Part shown: positions 51,299 to 61,587 of the stretch, one piece after another
Layout of the letters: every line of letters starts with the position of its first letter
Position numbering within the stretch: position 1 is the stretch's first letter
Origin: Tenacibaculum sp. 190130A14a
Lineage (GTDB): Bacteria > Bacteroidota > Bacteroidia > Flavobacteriales > Flavobacteriaceae
DNA: 64,000 bases
NCBI RefSeq assembly: GCF_964048965.1
Contig: NZ_OZ040189.1
Location: 1,550,001-1,614,000, forward strand
Direction: 5' to 3'
Made by a program: the position numbers and the translations under genes
Notes under the pieces: generated by a model
What the model saw: only the letters and a program-made list of their open reading frames with translations
The model's database searches: none
What the model was told of the DNA's origin: nothing

Positions 51299-51852
51299 TT
51301 AAGCTGAACATCACTCGGGGCATTTGCCCATATTTTATATTTACCACCCCTTTGTAACAGTTTGTTTTTCCACAAAGATTCATTTTCAATGGAAAATATA
51401 TTTTCATAATCGTTTTTAGAAACAAACCAAGAAGCCGTGTTCAATTCTTTTTCTAATTGATTACTTTCCCATCCAGAATACCCTAAAAAGAATCTGATCT
51501 CATTAGCGTCAATTTTATGCTCATTTAGTAAATCTTGAAGTAAGGTAAAATTACCTCCCCAATAAATACCATCTGATACTTCTATGCTATTTGGTAATTT
51601 CTCAGGAGCACTATGAATAAAATACAAATTATCCTGCTCTACAGGACCACCATTATAAACTTTAAAATTACAGTCTATTTCAGGAATCAAATCACTTAAA
51701 ACATAGTTGGTAGGTCTATTCATAATAAAGCCAACAGAACTATTTTTAGAATGTTCAGTCAAATATATAATAGTACGCTTAAAAGAACTGTCATTAAGAA
51801 TTGACGGCTCAGCAATTAGTAAACGACCTTTTTGAGGTTTTAATGCAACCAT
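51295..51852 (-). CDS. YqgE/AlgH family protein
   Basis: 185 residues. GRLLIAEPSILNDSSFKRTI at the start, then GFIMNRPTN, YNGGPVEQDNLYFIH and FLGYSGWESNQLEKEL, which are the family signatures. Molecular role unknown. Convergent with the aminotransferase (4-bp overlap). Confidence 0.95.
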   Translation of the reverse strand: MVALKPQKGRLLIAEPSILNDSSFKRTIIYLTEHSKNSSVGFIMNRPTNYVLSDLIPEIDCNFKVYNGGPVEQDNLYFIHSAPEKLPNSIEVSDGIYWGGNFTLLQDLLNEHKIDANEIRFFLGYSGWESNQLEKELNTASWFVSKNDYENIFSIENESLWKNKLLQRGGKYKIWANAPSDVQLN

Positions 51853-51942
51853 GTATGCTTGTTTAGTTTTACTAATATAAATAAAATTTTAATAAAAAAT
51901 TAACAAACTATATAACAATAATTAAAAATTAGGGTTTTTCTC

Positions 51943-52692
51943 TTACAATAATTTAAGGGCTTCAGTTACTTCGTTTCGTTTACGAACAGATACCGGAACA
52001 GTTACTTTGTTGTTTAACAGTAAGTAACCTCCATCAGACTTTATGTATTCTTTTACATAGTGAAGATTCACTAAGTGACTTTGGTGCACACGTAAAAATT
52101 GATAGTCTTTAAGCATATCAGCAAAGTATTTAAGTGTTTTACCTACTAAAATCTTTTGTCCGTTGCTCATATAAAACTCTGTATAGTTATTATCAGCCTT
52201 GCATCTTACAATAAGATCTAGTTCTACAACTACTATTTTATCAGAAGTATGTAAAGATATTTTTTTAGGACGGGTGTTCGGTTGAGAAATTGATTGTTGT
52301 AAAACAGATAGCTGTTCTTTGTCGGGTTGTATTTGACTTTTAGCTTTTTCAATAGCGTTGCTTAAATCGTCATTTGAATAAGGTTTTAATACGTAATCAA
52401 TAGCTGCGAACTTAAAAGCTTTGATGGCGTATTCATCACTAGCCGTTACAAAAATAATCTTAGAAGATAAGTCTGGATGGATTTCTAAAACATCAAAACC
52501 AGTACCATCACCAAGCATAATATCTAGAAACAAAATATCTGGTTGTTGCTTACGTAATAATTTCGATGCTTCTACAACACTTTTGGCAGTACCAATAATT
52601 TCAATGTCTTGATGATTGTTTGTAATATCTTGTTGCAACATATCTAGAGCTGCACTCATATCATCTACTAAAATTGCAGTGAGTTTATTCAT
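51943..52692 (-). CDS. LytTR response regulator
   Basis: 249 residues. Receiver with phospho-Asp in DILFLDIMLGDGTG and Lys in YVLKPYS; LytTR domain with RVHQSHLVNLHYV. Last of a three-gene leftward set with a phosphoesterase and the kinase; the start overlaps the phosphoesterase stop by one base. Confidence 0.94.
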   Translation of the reverse strand: MNKLTAILVDDMSAALDMLQQDITNNHQDIEIIGTAKSVVEASKLLRKQQPDILFLDIMLGDGTGFDVLEIHPDLSSKIIFVTASDEYAIKAFKFAAIDYVLKPYSNDDLSNAIEKAKSQIQPDKEQLSVLQQSISQPNTRPKKISLHTSDKIVVVELDLIVRCKADNNYTEFYMSNGQKILVGKTLKYFADMLKDYQFLRVHQSHLVNLHYVKEYIKSDGGYLLLNNKVTVPVSVRKRNEVTEALKLL

Positions 52693-53534
52693 TATGCTTT
52701 GGTTAATTCAAAAATTGTTATCTCAGGCCTTACGTTAAATCGTACTTGCCATAAATGTCCTAATGCTCTGTTAATATACAAAGTTCTGTCATTTTCTAAT
52801 GCTATTTTACCTGAAGTATACTTTTTGTTCTTTACAGGTATCATAAAAGGAGGGAGAAAAGGAGCTTTGCATTGTCCTCCATGGGTGTGTCCAGATAAAA
52901 TCCAACCTTTGTAGTTATTCCACACATCTAAATCGCATACGTCTGGGTTATGGCATAAAACAATACTAGCACTATTAGGACTGTAGTTTTGCATTGCTTT
53001 TCGAGGATTGAAATTTAATCCCCAGTAATCATCAAATCCAATAAAATTTAAACCATTTATTTCATATTGCTCATTACTTAAAACGGTAATTCCTGACTTT
53101 TTTAATAAGTTGGTTATTCCAGAGGCTACATTTTGTTCCGCCCAATTTTTACCATAGTCATGATTTCCCAAAATACCCAAAGTTCCTAATGTGCCTTTTA
53201 CGCTATGTTGTAAAACTTCTTGAAGTTGTGTTAATTGAGTTTCATCTTCATAAGAAACATAATCGCCAGTGTATACAACAAAATCTGGTTTGTGTTTTTG
53301 AGCTTCTGTAAAAGCATCAATAATGTATTGATAGTTAAACCTATTTCCAACATGAATATCACTTATTTGCATTAGTTTTTTACCAATAAGATTATCGGGG
53401 AGATTTTTTATAGGCATTTTAAGTTGTACATATTCTAACCAAAAAGGTTCTATTTTCCACGCATACAATCCCGTTAGTATTCCGAGGCCTAAAGTTCCCA
53501 AAAATGATCTTTTTATAAATTTTCTTCTTTTCAT
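52692..53534 (-). CDS. YkuE-like metallophosphoesterase
   Basis: 280 residues. N-terminal twin-Arg-like start (MKRRKFIKRS) with a helix, then the calcineurin motifs QISDIHVG, YTGDYV, GNHDYG, LCHNPD and LSGHTHGGQ. Probably membrane-anchored outside the cytoplasm. Sits between kinase and regulator genes of one operon. Confidence 0.92.
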   Translation of the reverse strand: MKRRKFIKRSFLGTLGLGILTGLYAWKIEPFWLEYVQLKMPIKNLPDNLIGKKLMQISDIHVGNRFNYQYIIDAFTEAQKHKPDFVVYTGDYVSYEDETQLTQLQEVLQHSVKGTLGTLGILGNHDYGKNWAEQNVASGITNLLKKSGITVLSNEQYEINGLNFIGFDDYWGLNFNPRKAMQNYSPNSASIVLCHNPDVCDLDVWNNYKGWILSGHTHGGQCKAPFLPPFMIPVKNKKYTSGKIALENDRTLYINRALGHLWQVRFNVRPEITIFELTKA

Positions 53535-53539
53535 AGATT

Positions 53540-55531
53540 TTAGAAATCTGTTTTTAAGGGTATTTTAAACCAAACCTTGGTGCCTTTTACGGTGTTTTTC
53601 TCTTTTAGTTCGCTAATGGTAAAACTGTGTGATCCAGATAAATTTTCTATACGTTCTTTAGTTACTTTAATTGCAAGAGAATGGTGTTTTTTATGTCCCT
53701 TAGTTTTTTGAGATTCATAGTAGCCAACACCATTATCAATAATTGTACAATAGAGAAATTGATTAAATACAGAGAATTCCAAAGTAATATGTCCTTGTGC
53801 ACGGTTTTTCAGTCCATGTTTAATACTATTCTCAATAAAAGGTTGCATTAACATTGGAGGAACTAAAATTTCTTCAATGTCAATGTTTAGGTTTTGCTCT
53901 ATAGAAAAACTGAATGAATCATTGTTTAATTGCTGTTCTAGCTCAACATAGTTTTGTAGTGTGTTTACTTCATCCTGTAAACTTATTTCTTCCAGTCTTG
54001 AGTTTTGAAGAATAGCACGTAATAAACTTGAAAATTTACTAATGGTATTATTCAATTCTAATGTTTTACCTGCATTTCCAAGTGCTTTTATTCCATTCAA
54101 TACATTAAAAATGAAATGAGGATTCATTTGTAATTGTAAAGCTTTCTGTTCGAGAGAAAGTAAATGATTTTCTAATTGTAGTTTTTCAATTTTGGCTCTG
54201 TCTTTAGCTTTTATTTTTCTTATTCGTTTATAAATAAAGAAACCTATTAAAAGAAAGATTATGCTGGAAGCAATCCATTGAAACCAAATCTTTTCATAAA
54301 TGGGTTTATCAATAAAAAACTGAAAAGAAATAGGGTTACTAACCTTGTTATTTATTTTCGATTCAACAAGAAAAGTATACTTTCCTGAAGATAGATTTGC
54401 AAAATTTACAGAGTTTTTTAAACCCCATGGACTTGTTTGGTCATTTAATTTATATCGATATTGTACATGCTTTGGTTTTTCAATATCTACTGTTTTAAAA
54501 GTAAATGATAAGTGATTCTTATTGGGGGGCAATTGAAATTCTTTGGTGTAATTATTAATATTTATACTATCAATTGATTTATACACAACTTGAATGTCTT
54601 CAAAGGCAATAATAGGGTTTTGGGTATTGTAAGTTCCAGGGTTCCGATATTTAAAAACTCCTTTATTATCAGTAGCAATCCATACATTTTGATGAGTATC
54701 TACAAAAAGTTTGTTGATTTTGTTGGTTGGAATTGAACCATTGTACTTATTTAACTTGTTGCTAAAACTAAAGTCAGTATTTAGTTTTTCTATACCGTCG
54801 TTAAAAGTACTAATCCAAATATTCGATTGGGTATATGCGATAGAGCTGATGTATTTTGGAGTATCAGTTAGTTGAATAACTTTATTATCAAAAAGTACCA
54901 CTCCATTGGTGTGGGTAGCTGCAACTACTTTACGATCTTTAATTATTAATTGTGATGTAGTATTGTTGGTAATTTTATCTACTAGTTTTGGAGCATTTAA
55001 ATTGTCAACTTTCCATAAGGCTTTATTAGTAGCCACCCAAAAATAGGTACCATCAAATTGAATGTCATTTATCTCAGATAAGTCTAAGCTATCATGTATT
55101 TTCAATCGACCTAAATAATCTTCCTTTAATGTGTATATTCCTAAAGAAGTTCCTACAAAGACTTCATTATTGTGGGCTATAATAGCATGAATGCTTTTAC
55201 ATTCAAAATTGATAAATTGATTCCCTTTTTTTATAGAAAGTCCTTTGTCTGTACCAATGTAAAGTTTTTGATTTTTTGCATATACTTTCTGAATCTTATT
55301 GGAAATTAAGCCGTTCTCTTTTTTTAATGAGGTAAATGTTTTCCCATCAAACTGGGCAAGTCCTTTATGGGTTGCAAACCATAGGTAGCCAATGGAGTCT
55401 TGTGTGATGTCTTTTATACTATTACTAGGTAAATCATTGGTAGAGGTATAATGAACAAGAGAATTTTGTGCAGCTATTGTTGCTGTACATAGAATAAAAA
55501 GTACCGTTAAAATCTTTTTAAAAGCAATCAT
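53540..55531 (-). CDS. LytS-type sensor histidine kinase with propeller
   Basis: 663 residues from the ATG at 55531, which starts a clean signal peptide (MIAFKKILTVLFILCTATIA). Propeller repeats (GYLWFATHKGLAQFDG, NVWIATDNKGVFKYRN), a membrane helix (WIASSIIFLLIGFFIYKRI), phospho-His block LQMNPHFIFNVLNGI and ATPase block QPFIENSIKHGL. Partner of the LytTR regulator at 51943. Confidence 0.92.
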   Translation of the reverse strand: MIAFKKILTVLFILCTATIAAQNSLVHYTSTNDLPSNSIKDITQDSIGYLWFATHKGLAQFDGKTFTSLKKENGLISNKIQKVYAKNQKLYIGTDKGLSIKKGNQFINFECKSIHAIIAHNNEVFVGTSLGIYTLKEDYLGRLKIHDSLDLSEINDIQFDGTYFWVATNKALWKVDNLNAPKLVDKITNNTTSQLIIKDRKVVAATHTNGVVLFDNKVIQLTDTPKYISSIAYTQSNIWISTFNDGIEKLNTDFSFSNKLNKYNGSIPTNKINKLFVDTHQNVWIATDNKGVFKYRNPGTYNTQNPIIAFEDIQVVYKSIDSININNYTKEFQLPPNKNHLSFTFKTVDIEKPKHVQYRYKLNDQTSPWGLKNSVNFANLSSGKYTFLVESKINNKVSNPISFQFFIDKPIYEKIWFQWIASSIIFLLIGFFIYKRIRKIKAKDRAKIEKLQLENHLLSLEQKALQLQMNPHFIFNVLNGIKALGNAGKTLELNNTISKFSSLLRAILQNSRLEEISLQDEVNTLQNYVELEQQLNNDSFSFSIEQNLNIDIEEILVPPMLMQPFIENSIKHGLKNRAQGHITLEFSVFNQFLYCTIIDNGVGYYESQKTKGHKKHHSLAIKVTKERIENLSGSHSFTISELKEKNTVKGTKVWFKIPLKTDF

Positions 55532-55604
55532 AATAAACAAACTTAATAGAAAAAAGTAACTGTTCAAACTAAACAGTTACTTTTAGTAGACAATTAACAT
55601 TACT

Positions 55605-56699
55605 TTATTTCATTGCATATAGACGTTTGTTTTGTGTATCAGGTTTTACATGTTCTAAGTTACCATATGGTTTTGTTAAAGGTTTTAATACACATAACAC
55701 TGTTGTTTTTCCTTTGATGATAAGTTTACTATCTTTAATTCTATATGACCATCTAAATTTGTCAATAGGTATTTGTAATTTATTTATTTTAGTAACTAAA
55801 TCTGGGTCTGCTTCAATCCAATCCATTAACTCTTCTTGATTGATAAATGATGGGATTTCATTGTCTGAGTTATGGTAATCAAATTCCCATTTAATTGGTA
55901 CTATAAATTGTTTTGTATATGGCTCACCAACATAGCGTTCTCTTTCATTAGTTAAAGCTGAAAACCATTCTATTTCTCTTTCATCAGGGTATTTCCTAGC
56001 AATCTCTTTAGATAAATCTACTTTACCTGGAGAGTGTGCTGTTGGGTAAAATACATAGTATGGTTTAGCTAAATAATGTTCTGCGAATTCTCCACCAAAT
56101 ACATTGTAGAAAGGTGATGATATGACCTGTGGTACCTCTTCACTTATAAATGTACTTTTTAAAGCTTCCATTAACTCAATGTCACTACCTAAAGCATTTG
56201 AATGAAATACAATTTTAGTATTATTATTAACTGTATTGTTTAATTTTGGTAGACTACCTAAAGCTAAGCTTTTACTTAAAGATTCATGTGTAACACGAGC
56301 TCCCTTAACAACAGTTTCTAATTCAAGTCCTTTCCAAGGATTACTATAATTAACAATATGAACTTCACCATATGGATTTTTAGTAGCGTTACCATTCATC
56401 CAGTTAATAATTTCCTCTAATGAATAGGCTTCATTAATAATTTGATAATCTTTTGCTGAAAAATAAGCACGAGCACTATCATAGAAATGCTGATCGTTTT
56501 CATCATATCCAGCAATAAAGACAATGGGTTTTCTTGCTTTTTTAACATCCAATTTTAAAACTTCTTCTTTTTTTGCAATTGTTCCCACTTCTTGTGCTGC
56601 TTTTGGGGTAGTTGTTTTCGTATTGTTGCAGCTAGTAAATACTCCGATAAGTAGCAGTAATCCCATTACTGTGCCTACTTTTAAAATGTTTTGATTCAT
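55605..56699 (-). CDS. Lipoprotein, unknown
   Basis: 364 residues. Lipobox GVFTSCN, a Thr/Lys linker, then a domain with IVFIAGYDENDQHFYDSARAYF and KIVFHSNALGSD that reads like an alpha/beta hydrolase- or CHAT-like fold, not certain. Upstream of the kinase gene on the same strand. Confidence 0.6.
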   Translation of the reverse strand: MNQNILKVGTVMGLLLLIGVFTSCNNTKTTTPKAAQEVGTIAKKEEVLKLDVKKARKPIVFIAGYDENDQHFYDSARAYFSAKDYQIINEAYSLEEIINWMNGNATKNPYGEVHIVNYSNPWKGLELETVVKGARVTHESLSKSLALGSLPKLNNTVNNNTKIVFHSNALGSDIELMEALKSTFISEEVPQVISSPFYNVFGGEFAEHYLAKPYYVFYPTAHSPGKVDLSKEIARKYPDEREIEWFSALTNERERYVGEPYTKQFIVPIKWEFDYHNSDNEIPSFINQEELMDWIEADPDLVTKINKLQIPIDKFRWSYRIKDSKLIIKGKTTVLCVLKPLTKPYGNLEHVKPDTQNKRLYAMK

Positions 56700-56730
56700 A
56701 GACTTAGAATTTTAAAGGTTAATATTAAGT

Positions 56731-56946
56731 TTATTGTTGTAGAATAATAGTTACATCTTTTTCTAAAGAAACAGTATTTGAAAGTTTGTTTAGTATGTGA
56801 GGTAAGTTTCGATCGTTAACCCACATACCATTTTCTTCTTTTTGTACAGAGGAAATGTATCCGTTTGTATTTACTTGTAATTTTAAGCTGTTGTATTTGC
56901 TTAAATATAATTTTAGAATAGATGAATAATTATTATTTGACCACAT
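56731..56946 (-). CDS. Small protein, unknown
   Basis: 71 residues from the ATG at 56946; a TTG at 56988 would add 14. Mixed composition, ends in KDVTIILQQ. Not recognised. 31 bp before the lipoprotein gene, so possibly cotranscribed. Confidence 0.5.
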   Translation of the reverse strand: MWSNNNYSSILKLYLSKYNSLKLQVNTNGYISSVQKEENGMWVNDRNLPHILNKLSNTVSLEKDVTIILQQ

Positions 56947-57152
56947 GTTTATTTGTTTTATATGATCAAAAGTAGGGTAGGAATACAATGTTGTTTTGAG
57001 CTAATTAGAATTCGTTGATTCTAAATTAGAATTCGTCGATTGATTTATAGATATGGGAAGTTCGATGAATGTGGGTAAATAGAAGTAGAAAAGAAAATAG
57101 CTGGAAGTTAAACAATGCAACTACCAGCTATTTAAAAATTTAAGGGATGCGA

Positions 57153-57332
57153 TTATAGTAAAATACAACCACCCCAAGCATAGCATCTACATGGCTCTCT
57201 TAAGACGTGTCCGTTAGGTAGGGTAAGACAGCATCTCGATGGACCACATTGTTGCCAACCTGCTCCCCCGTTTATAGATTTTTGCTCTGATTTGTTTAAA
57301 GTTGTTCCTAAGTTTGAAATGTTTTTTAACAT
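57153..57332 (-). CDS. Cys-rich peptide with double-glycine leader (bacteriocin/natural-product precursor-like)
   Basis: 59 residues, ATG at 57332, TAA at 57153. The leader MLKNISNLGTTLNKSEQKSI ends in NGG, the pattern of GG-leader natural-product precursors in Bacteroidetes. Cleavage after GG would free a 36-residue core with six Cys, including CC and CRC, plus Trp and Gly. No peptidase-transporter or maturase is visible nearby, so export would have to use distant genes. Confidence 0.65.
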   Translation of the reverse strand: MLKNISNLGTTLNKSEQKSINGGAGWQQCGPSRCCLTLPNGHVLREPCRCYAWGGCILL

Positions 57333-57444
57333 GTTTGGTTGTTTAAATTTCTTAAAATTAATTAGTTATGTTTTATTTTTAGAAAAAAAAACCATAAAAA
57401 AAGTAAGGAAAAACCGTAAAATTTGTGTCGTTTTTATTGAAGCA

Positions 57445-59601
57445 TCAGTAACAGTCTGTTTTTATTTGATTTCTTTTATGAAAAGTAGTCAATCGCGTAT
57501 TTAATTTTTCTAAAGTAATTTGATTTAAAACTATTAAAACACTTTTCATCATTGCAATAGATCCACAAATCATAATTGTGCCATCATTTTGTAGCACTGA
57601 AGAAACTAGGTCTTTTTGATTGGCGACAAGATCTTGAACATATTCTTTGTTGTTTTTTTGAGAATAGGCAACATGGATGTTATTGTTTTGTAAATAAGCA
57701 TCGTATAGTTTTAGTGACTCTTTTGTTCTTCCGCCCCAAAAAAGATGTGTTTTTGTAGTGGTATTTAACATTCCTAAAAACGGAGCAATCCCTGTTCCGT
57801 TAGCAATTAAAATAAGCTCTTTTGATTTTTTAGGGAAATGAAAATCTTTGTTTTTTTCAATTACTGCCTTTATGCTTTCTTGTTCCTCTAATTTAAAAAG
57901 AAGGTTAGAGCAGATTCCTAATTCATGTTTTTTTATGCTTAGTAAAATATCATTTTCTATTTTTCCAATCGAATACAAACGTTTTATGTTGTCTTCTTTA
58001 GGCGTAATAGCGAGCAGATCTCCTGAAGAGAAGTTCAACTTTTTAGTTGGCTGTAATCTTAGCAAAAAGGAATCATCTATGTTTAAAGGTGTTTTATGAA
58101 TCACTTTGAAGTTTTGCTGCTTTTTTCGTTTACCTAATTTTTGTTGTACTTCTAAAGAAAAGGAATGTGTATTAGTAAACTCTATAACCCAAGACTTAAA
58201 ATCTGTAAAGCTTTGATTGTGAATTTTTTTCAAAGGAAGTGCTCTGGAGAAGTTATTGTTTTCTCTTAATTTATTATCAATTTCAATGGCAAAATGGCAA
58301 AATTTTCTATAGGCTTTTGACCCAAAACCAACCACAGAGAACAACAAAGAATTTTCTTGTTGAATTGTATCAATTAATTTCAAAAAATTAGTGCCGTTAC
58401 TAGGAGCTTCACCTTCACCATAGGTTGAGGTTAACAGAATTAAATGTTTTGCTTTTTTGTAGGTAGTATAGTTGTTTAATACATCTATAAATACAGTTTT
58501 ATTTTTTTTGATAAATGCATCGTACAATGCTTCAGCAAAACTAAAGGTACTGCCTGATTCAGAACCCACAAGAATAATAAATTCAGCGTCCTTTTTGTGA
58601 TACTTATTTTTTGGGAGTTTACTTTTTTTACGTCTTTTAAGTGTTATTGCAAAACCAGAGTAGATAAAGAATAAAATTACAAAGCATGATGTTAAAAGTA
58701 CTAAAGACCATACTATGGTACCTCGACCAGTATGTAATATCAAACTCCAATTAGAAATGATTTTATACCATGAAAGTTGTTGGTTACTGATAATAGCTCC
58801 CGAATATTGATGTACTAGTATTTCTTTAGTTTTTAGTTTAAGAAAAAAATAATCTTCTTCATCTTCAGAAAATGGAAACTCTAAACTATGGAGTTCACTA
58901 AGTTTGGTTTTTTGAAAAAGATTAAAATCCTGAATAGGTTTCTTTACATAACTTTCTGTATTGGAACCGTATTGATGATTGATTTTTGTTTTAGGTAATA
59001 CAGAAAATTTTTCTAATGATAAATATACTCCAGTAAGTGTAATTATAACAATAGGAATTAAGAAGAAACGCCCTAAAATAACGTGATAAAATTGTTTAAA
59101 ATCCTCCTTTACTACTTTTGTAAAGAATTGAATAATTCCACCTTGCCTTTTTATGAGTAATAAAGTACCGGTAACTGTTATAAGAAAGAGTAAAAAAGAG
59201 AAAAAACCGACTAAAATTCTACCCGTAGACTTCAAGAATAAAGAGCGATGCAGATTAGTTGCAAATTTGTAAATAGGAGCTCTTGAAGCAGTGTTTTGAA
59301 TTTTTTTACCTGTTTTAGGGTTAACATAAAATGTTTCATTTTTACCATCTTTAGTAATTACAGATGTTGTGACATAGTTGTTCTCATCTACTTCTAACAT
59401 AACTACTTCCTCATATTCTTTTTGCAAAGAAGTTAAGGTTTCTGATAAAGTGATGTTACTTGTATTTATAGCGTAGGGTTGCAACTGGTTTGAAATTGGT
59501 TCAAACGCTAAGATGATTCCTGTTAAAGAGGCAATAAGTATAAAAATAAAAGAAGATATAGCCAGCGTAAGATGGCTATATCTCCATATTGAAATTGTCA
59601 T
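57445..59601 (-). CDS. PepSY membrane / flavodoxin / FAD-NADPH reductase fusion (ferric-siderophore reductase type)
   Basis: 718 residues. Four membrane helices and PepSY regions (1-320); flavodoxin-like domain (about 335-475: VGSESGSTFSFAEAL, LTSTYGEGEAPSNG); FAD-binding domain (RLYSIG); NAD(P)H part (IANGTGIAPFLGML). It resembles sulfite-reductase-type reductases that pass electrons from NADPH across the membrane, here probably to Fe(III)-siderophore. Operon with DUF2271 and the ankyrin gene. Confidence 0.88.
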   Translation of the reverse strand: MTISIWRYSHLTLAISSFIFILIASLTGIILAFEPISNQLQPYAINTSNITLSETLTSLQKEYEEVVMLEVDENNYVTTSVITKDGKNETFYVNPKTGKKIQNTASRAPIYKFATNLHRSLFLKSTGRILVGFFSFLLFLITVTGTLLLIKRQGGIIQFFTKVVKEDFKQFYHVILGRFFLIPIVIITLTGVYLSLEKFSVLPKTKINHQYGSNTESYVKKPIQDFNLFQKTKLSELHSLEFPFSEDEEDYFFLKLKTKEILVHQYSGAIISNQQLSWYKIISNWSLILHTGRGTIVWSLVLLTSCFVILFFIYSGFAITLKRRKKSKLPKNKYHKKDAEFIILVGSESGSTFSFAEALYDAFIKKNKTVFIDVLNNYTTYKKAKHLILLTSTYGEGEAPSNGTNFLKLIDTIQQENSLLFSVVGFGSKAYRKFCHFAIEIDNKLRENNNFSRALPLKKIHNQSFTDFKSWVIEFTNTHSFSLEVQQKLGKRKKQQNFKVIHKTPLNIDDSFLLRLQPTKKLNFSSGDLLAITPKEDNIKRLYSIGKIENDILLSIKKHELGICSNLLFKLEEQESIKAVIEKNKDFHFPKKSKELILIANGTGIAPFLGMLNTTTKTHLFWGGRTKESLKLYDAYLQNNNIHVAYSQKNNKEYVQDLVANQKDLVSSVLQNDGTIMICGSIAMMKSVLIVLNQITLEKLNTRLTTFHKRNQIKTDCY

Positions 59602-59611
59602 TTTTACAGAT

Positions 59612-60085
59612 TTATTGTGGTATTAAGCGAATATAACGGATAAATCCTTTACCTTTAACTTTACTCTTTACACTTTCTGAAGTTAACTCGAATTGAACAT
59701 CATCTGCATAGTACTCTTGGTCTTCTACCGCAGTTTCAAATCGAATTTTATATCCTTTATCAATTTTATCATTTGGAATTTCAATAAGACTAATAGCTCT
59801 ATTTCCTCCACTAATAGTTGCCCCAGTTATAGCATCAATATCAGAGCGAACTTTTCCTTGAAACTTCCACCATTCATCAATATCATGATACCATTCTTCA
59901 TCATCACCTTGAACGTACAATGTTTGTTCATATGCTCCTTCAGGATTTAAAAGAGAAATTACAATATATGCACCCTCACCTTCATAATTTGTCATCTGAA
60001 TCATACATTTATATGTTGTTTTTTCAGATGTAGTAAAAGCCATTACTCCACATAGAATTAATAAGACGGCTATAATTTTTTTCAT
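59612..60085 (-). CDS. DUF2271 periplasmic protein
   Basis: 157 residues with signal peptide and the DUF2271 features NPEGAYEQTLYVQGDDEEWY, DAITGATISGG. Usually found beside PepSY reductases. 10 bp from the reductase gene. Probably a periplasmic partner in the iron-reduction locus. Confidence 0.85.
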   Translation of the reverse strand: MKKIIAVLLILCGVMAFTTSEKTTYKCMIQMTNYEGEGAYIVISLLNPEGAYEQTLYVQGDDEEWYHDIDEWWKFQGKVRSDIDAITGATISGGNRAISLIEIPNDKIDKGYKIRFETAVEDQEYYADDVQFELTSESVKSKVKGKGFIRYIRLIPQ

Positions 60086-60090
60086 ATTTC

Positions 60091-61581
60091 TTACTTTAAA
60101 AAGCTAATATCGGTATTTTTTAATGCTTCATTTTCCTTTGCTAAATCATATAAACTTTCATCAAAGTCTGTTTTAATATTCGTATTAGCACCTTGAGCAA
60201 TTAAATACTTAATAACCTTATTGTTTTTTCCTGTCATTACAGCTTGTTGTAATGCCGTTAACCCTTTATTGTTTTTAGCATTGATATCAATTTTATAATT
60301 CTTCACAAAGTTAAGCATTGGAATACTCTGTTTTTCTACAGCTAAATGAAATAAAGTACTTCCGTCTTTTTGCGGAGTCTCTACTTTTAAACCTTTATTC
60401 GATAAAATATTAAGTTTTTTCTTGAAAGTTTCTTCGTTTTTAGGATTGTATGTTTTAAACAAATAATATCCTAAATGATTACCTTTATTGTCTTTAACTG
60501 TAACATCAGCACCTTTATTAACTAAAAAGGTTACAACTTCTGGAGTATTTCTAAGAGCGAATGTTAAAGCAGACTTACCATCTTTATTGATATGGTTTAT
60601 ATTTTTAGTTTTATTAGCAATCAGCTTAATAACATCAATAGAATTTCTTCCAGAAGCATTTAAAAGAGGTGAATTTCCTTTACTATCTGGTTGATTTACA
60701 TTTACACCTTTATCAATGAAGTATTGTAGTGTTGCAATATCTTTGTTTCCATACGATAGGTTGTGTAAAGGGGTTTTACCTTCTTTGTTAGTAATGTTAG
60801 GTGAAATACCTAATCCTTCTAAATATTTAAAATACTCTAAAGAGTTATAACCTCTTCGAGAGCCTTTAGTAGCAAAAAGCATGGCATTGCCACCATTTTT
60901 ATTAATGTTTTTATATGGAACTCCTTTTTTAATCAATAACTCTAACATTATTCTATTGTCTTTTTGAGCTACGTAATTAAATACTCCATTACCATGGTTA
61001 TCAGTGTCATTTATATGAAGACCTTTGTTTATAAAATACTCTACCATTACGAAGTCTTTCAGATTTGGAATTATCAATAATAATGGATTGGCTCCTTTTG
61101 GAGTTTTTTCTGTCAAAACATTTGCTCCGTTATCAATAAGCAAATCGTATAGTTTTGGGTTTTCTACTCCAGCAACAGCTGCAAAGTTTAATAAAGAATA
61201 TCCTTTGTCATCAATAACATCTGTTTTAGCCTTGTTAGCTAGTAAATGTTTAACAATCTGCATATTGTTTTTGTAGGCTGCCCAAAAAATATAGGTCCTA
61301 CCATCATGAGTAAGCTTATTAACATCATTGCCTTCTTTGGTTAGTAGATGTTTAATAACTTTTTGATCTGCATTTTCCAGTAAAGCATAAGTAATGGCAT
61401 CAAAACCCCATCTATTTAACTGAGTAGCACTATTACCTTCTTTAATTTTTTGTTCTACTATTTCTATGGTAGGGTTAGTTTTCCAAAAATCTCTTTGTAA
61501 GAAAATATTAGAATTTTGAGAAATAATTGATGAGCTTACAGTAAGTAAGCTCATCAATAAAAATGTTTTTAAGAAATTCAT
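60091..61581 (-). CDS. Exported ankyrin-repeat protein
   Basis: 496 residues with signal peptide (to about residue 21) and around twelve ankyrin repeats (e.g. DGRTYIFWAAYKNNMQIVKH, EGKTPLHNLSYGNKDIATLQ). A protein-binding scaffold in the periplasm. Member of the same leftward operon. Confidence 0.9.
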   Translation of the reverse strand: MNFLKTFLLMSLLTVSSSIISQNSNIFLQRDFWKTNPTIEIVEQKIKEGNSATQLNRWGFDAITYALLENADQKVIKHLLTKEGNDVNKLTHDGRTYIFWAAYKNNMQIVKHLLANKAKTDVIDDKGYSLLNFAAVAGVENPKLYDLLIDNGANVLTEKTPKGANPLLLIIPNLKDFVMVEYFINKGLHINDTDNHGNGVFNYVAQKDNRIMLELLIKKGVPYKNINKNGGNAMLFATKGSRRGYNSLEYFKYLEGLGISPNITNKEGKTPLHNLSYGNKDIATLQYFIDKGVNVNQPDSKGNSPLLNASGRNSIDVIKLIANKTKNINHINKDGKSALTFALRNTPEVVTFLVNKGADVTVKDNKGNHLGYYLFKTYNPKNEETFKKKLNILSNKGLKVETPQKDGSTLFHLAVEKQSIPMLNFVKNYKIDINAKNNKGLTALQQAVMTGKNNKVIKYLIAQGANTNIKTDFDESLYDLAKENEALKNTDISFLK

Positions 61582-61587
61582 ATTGGA

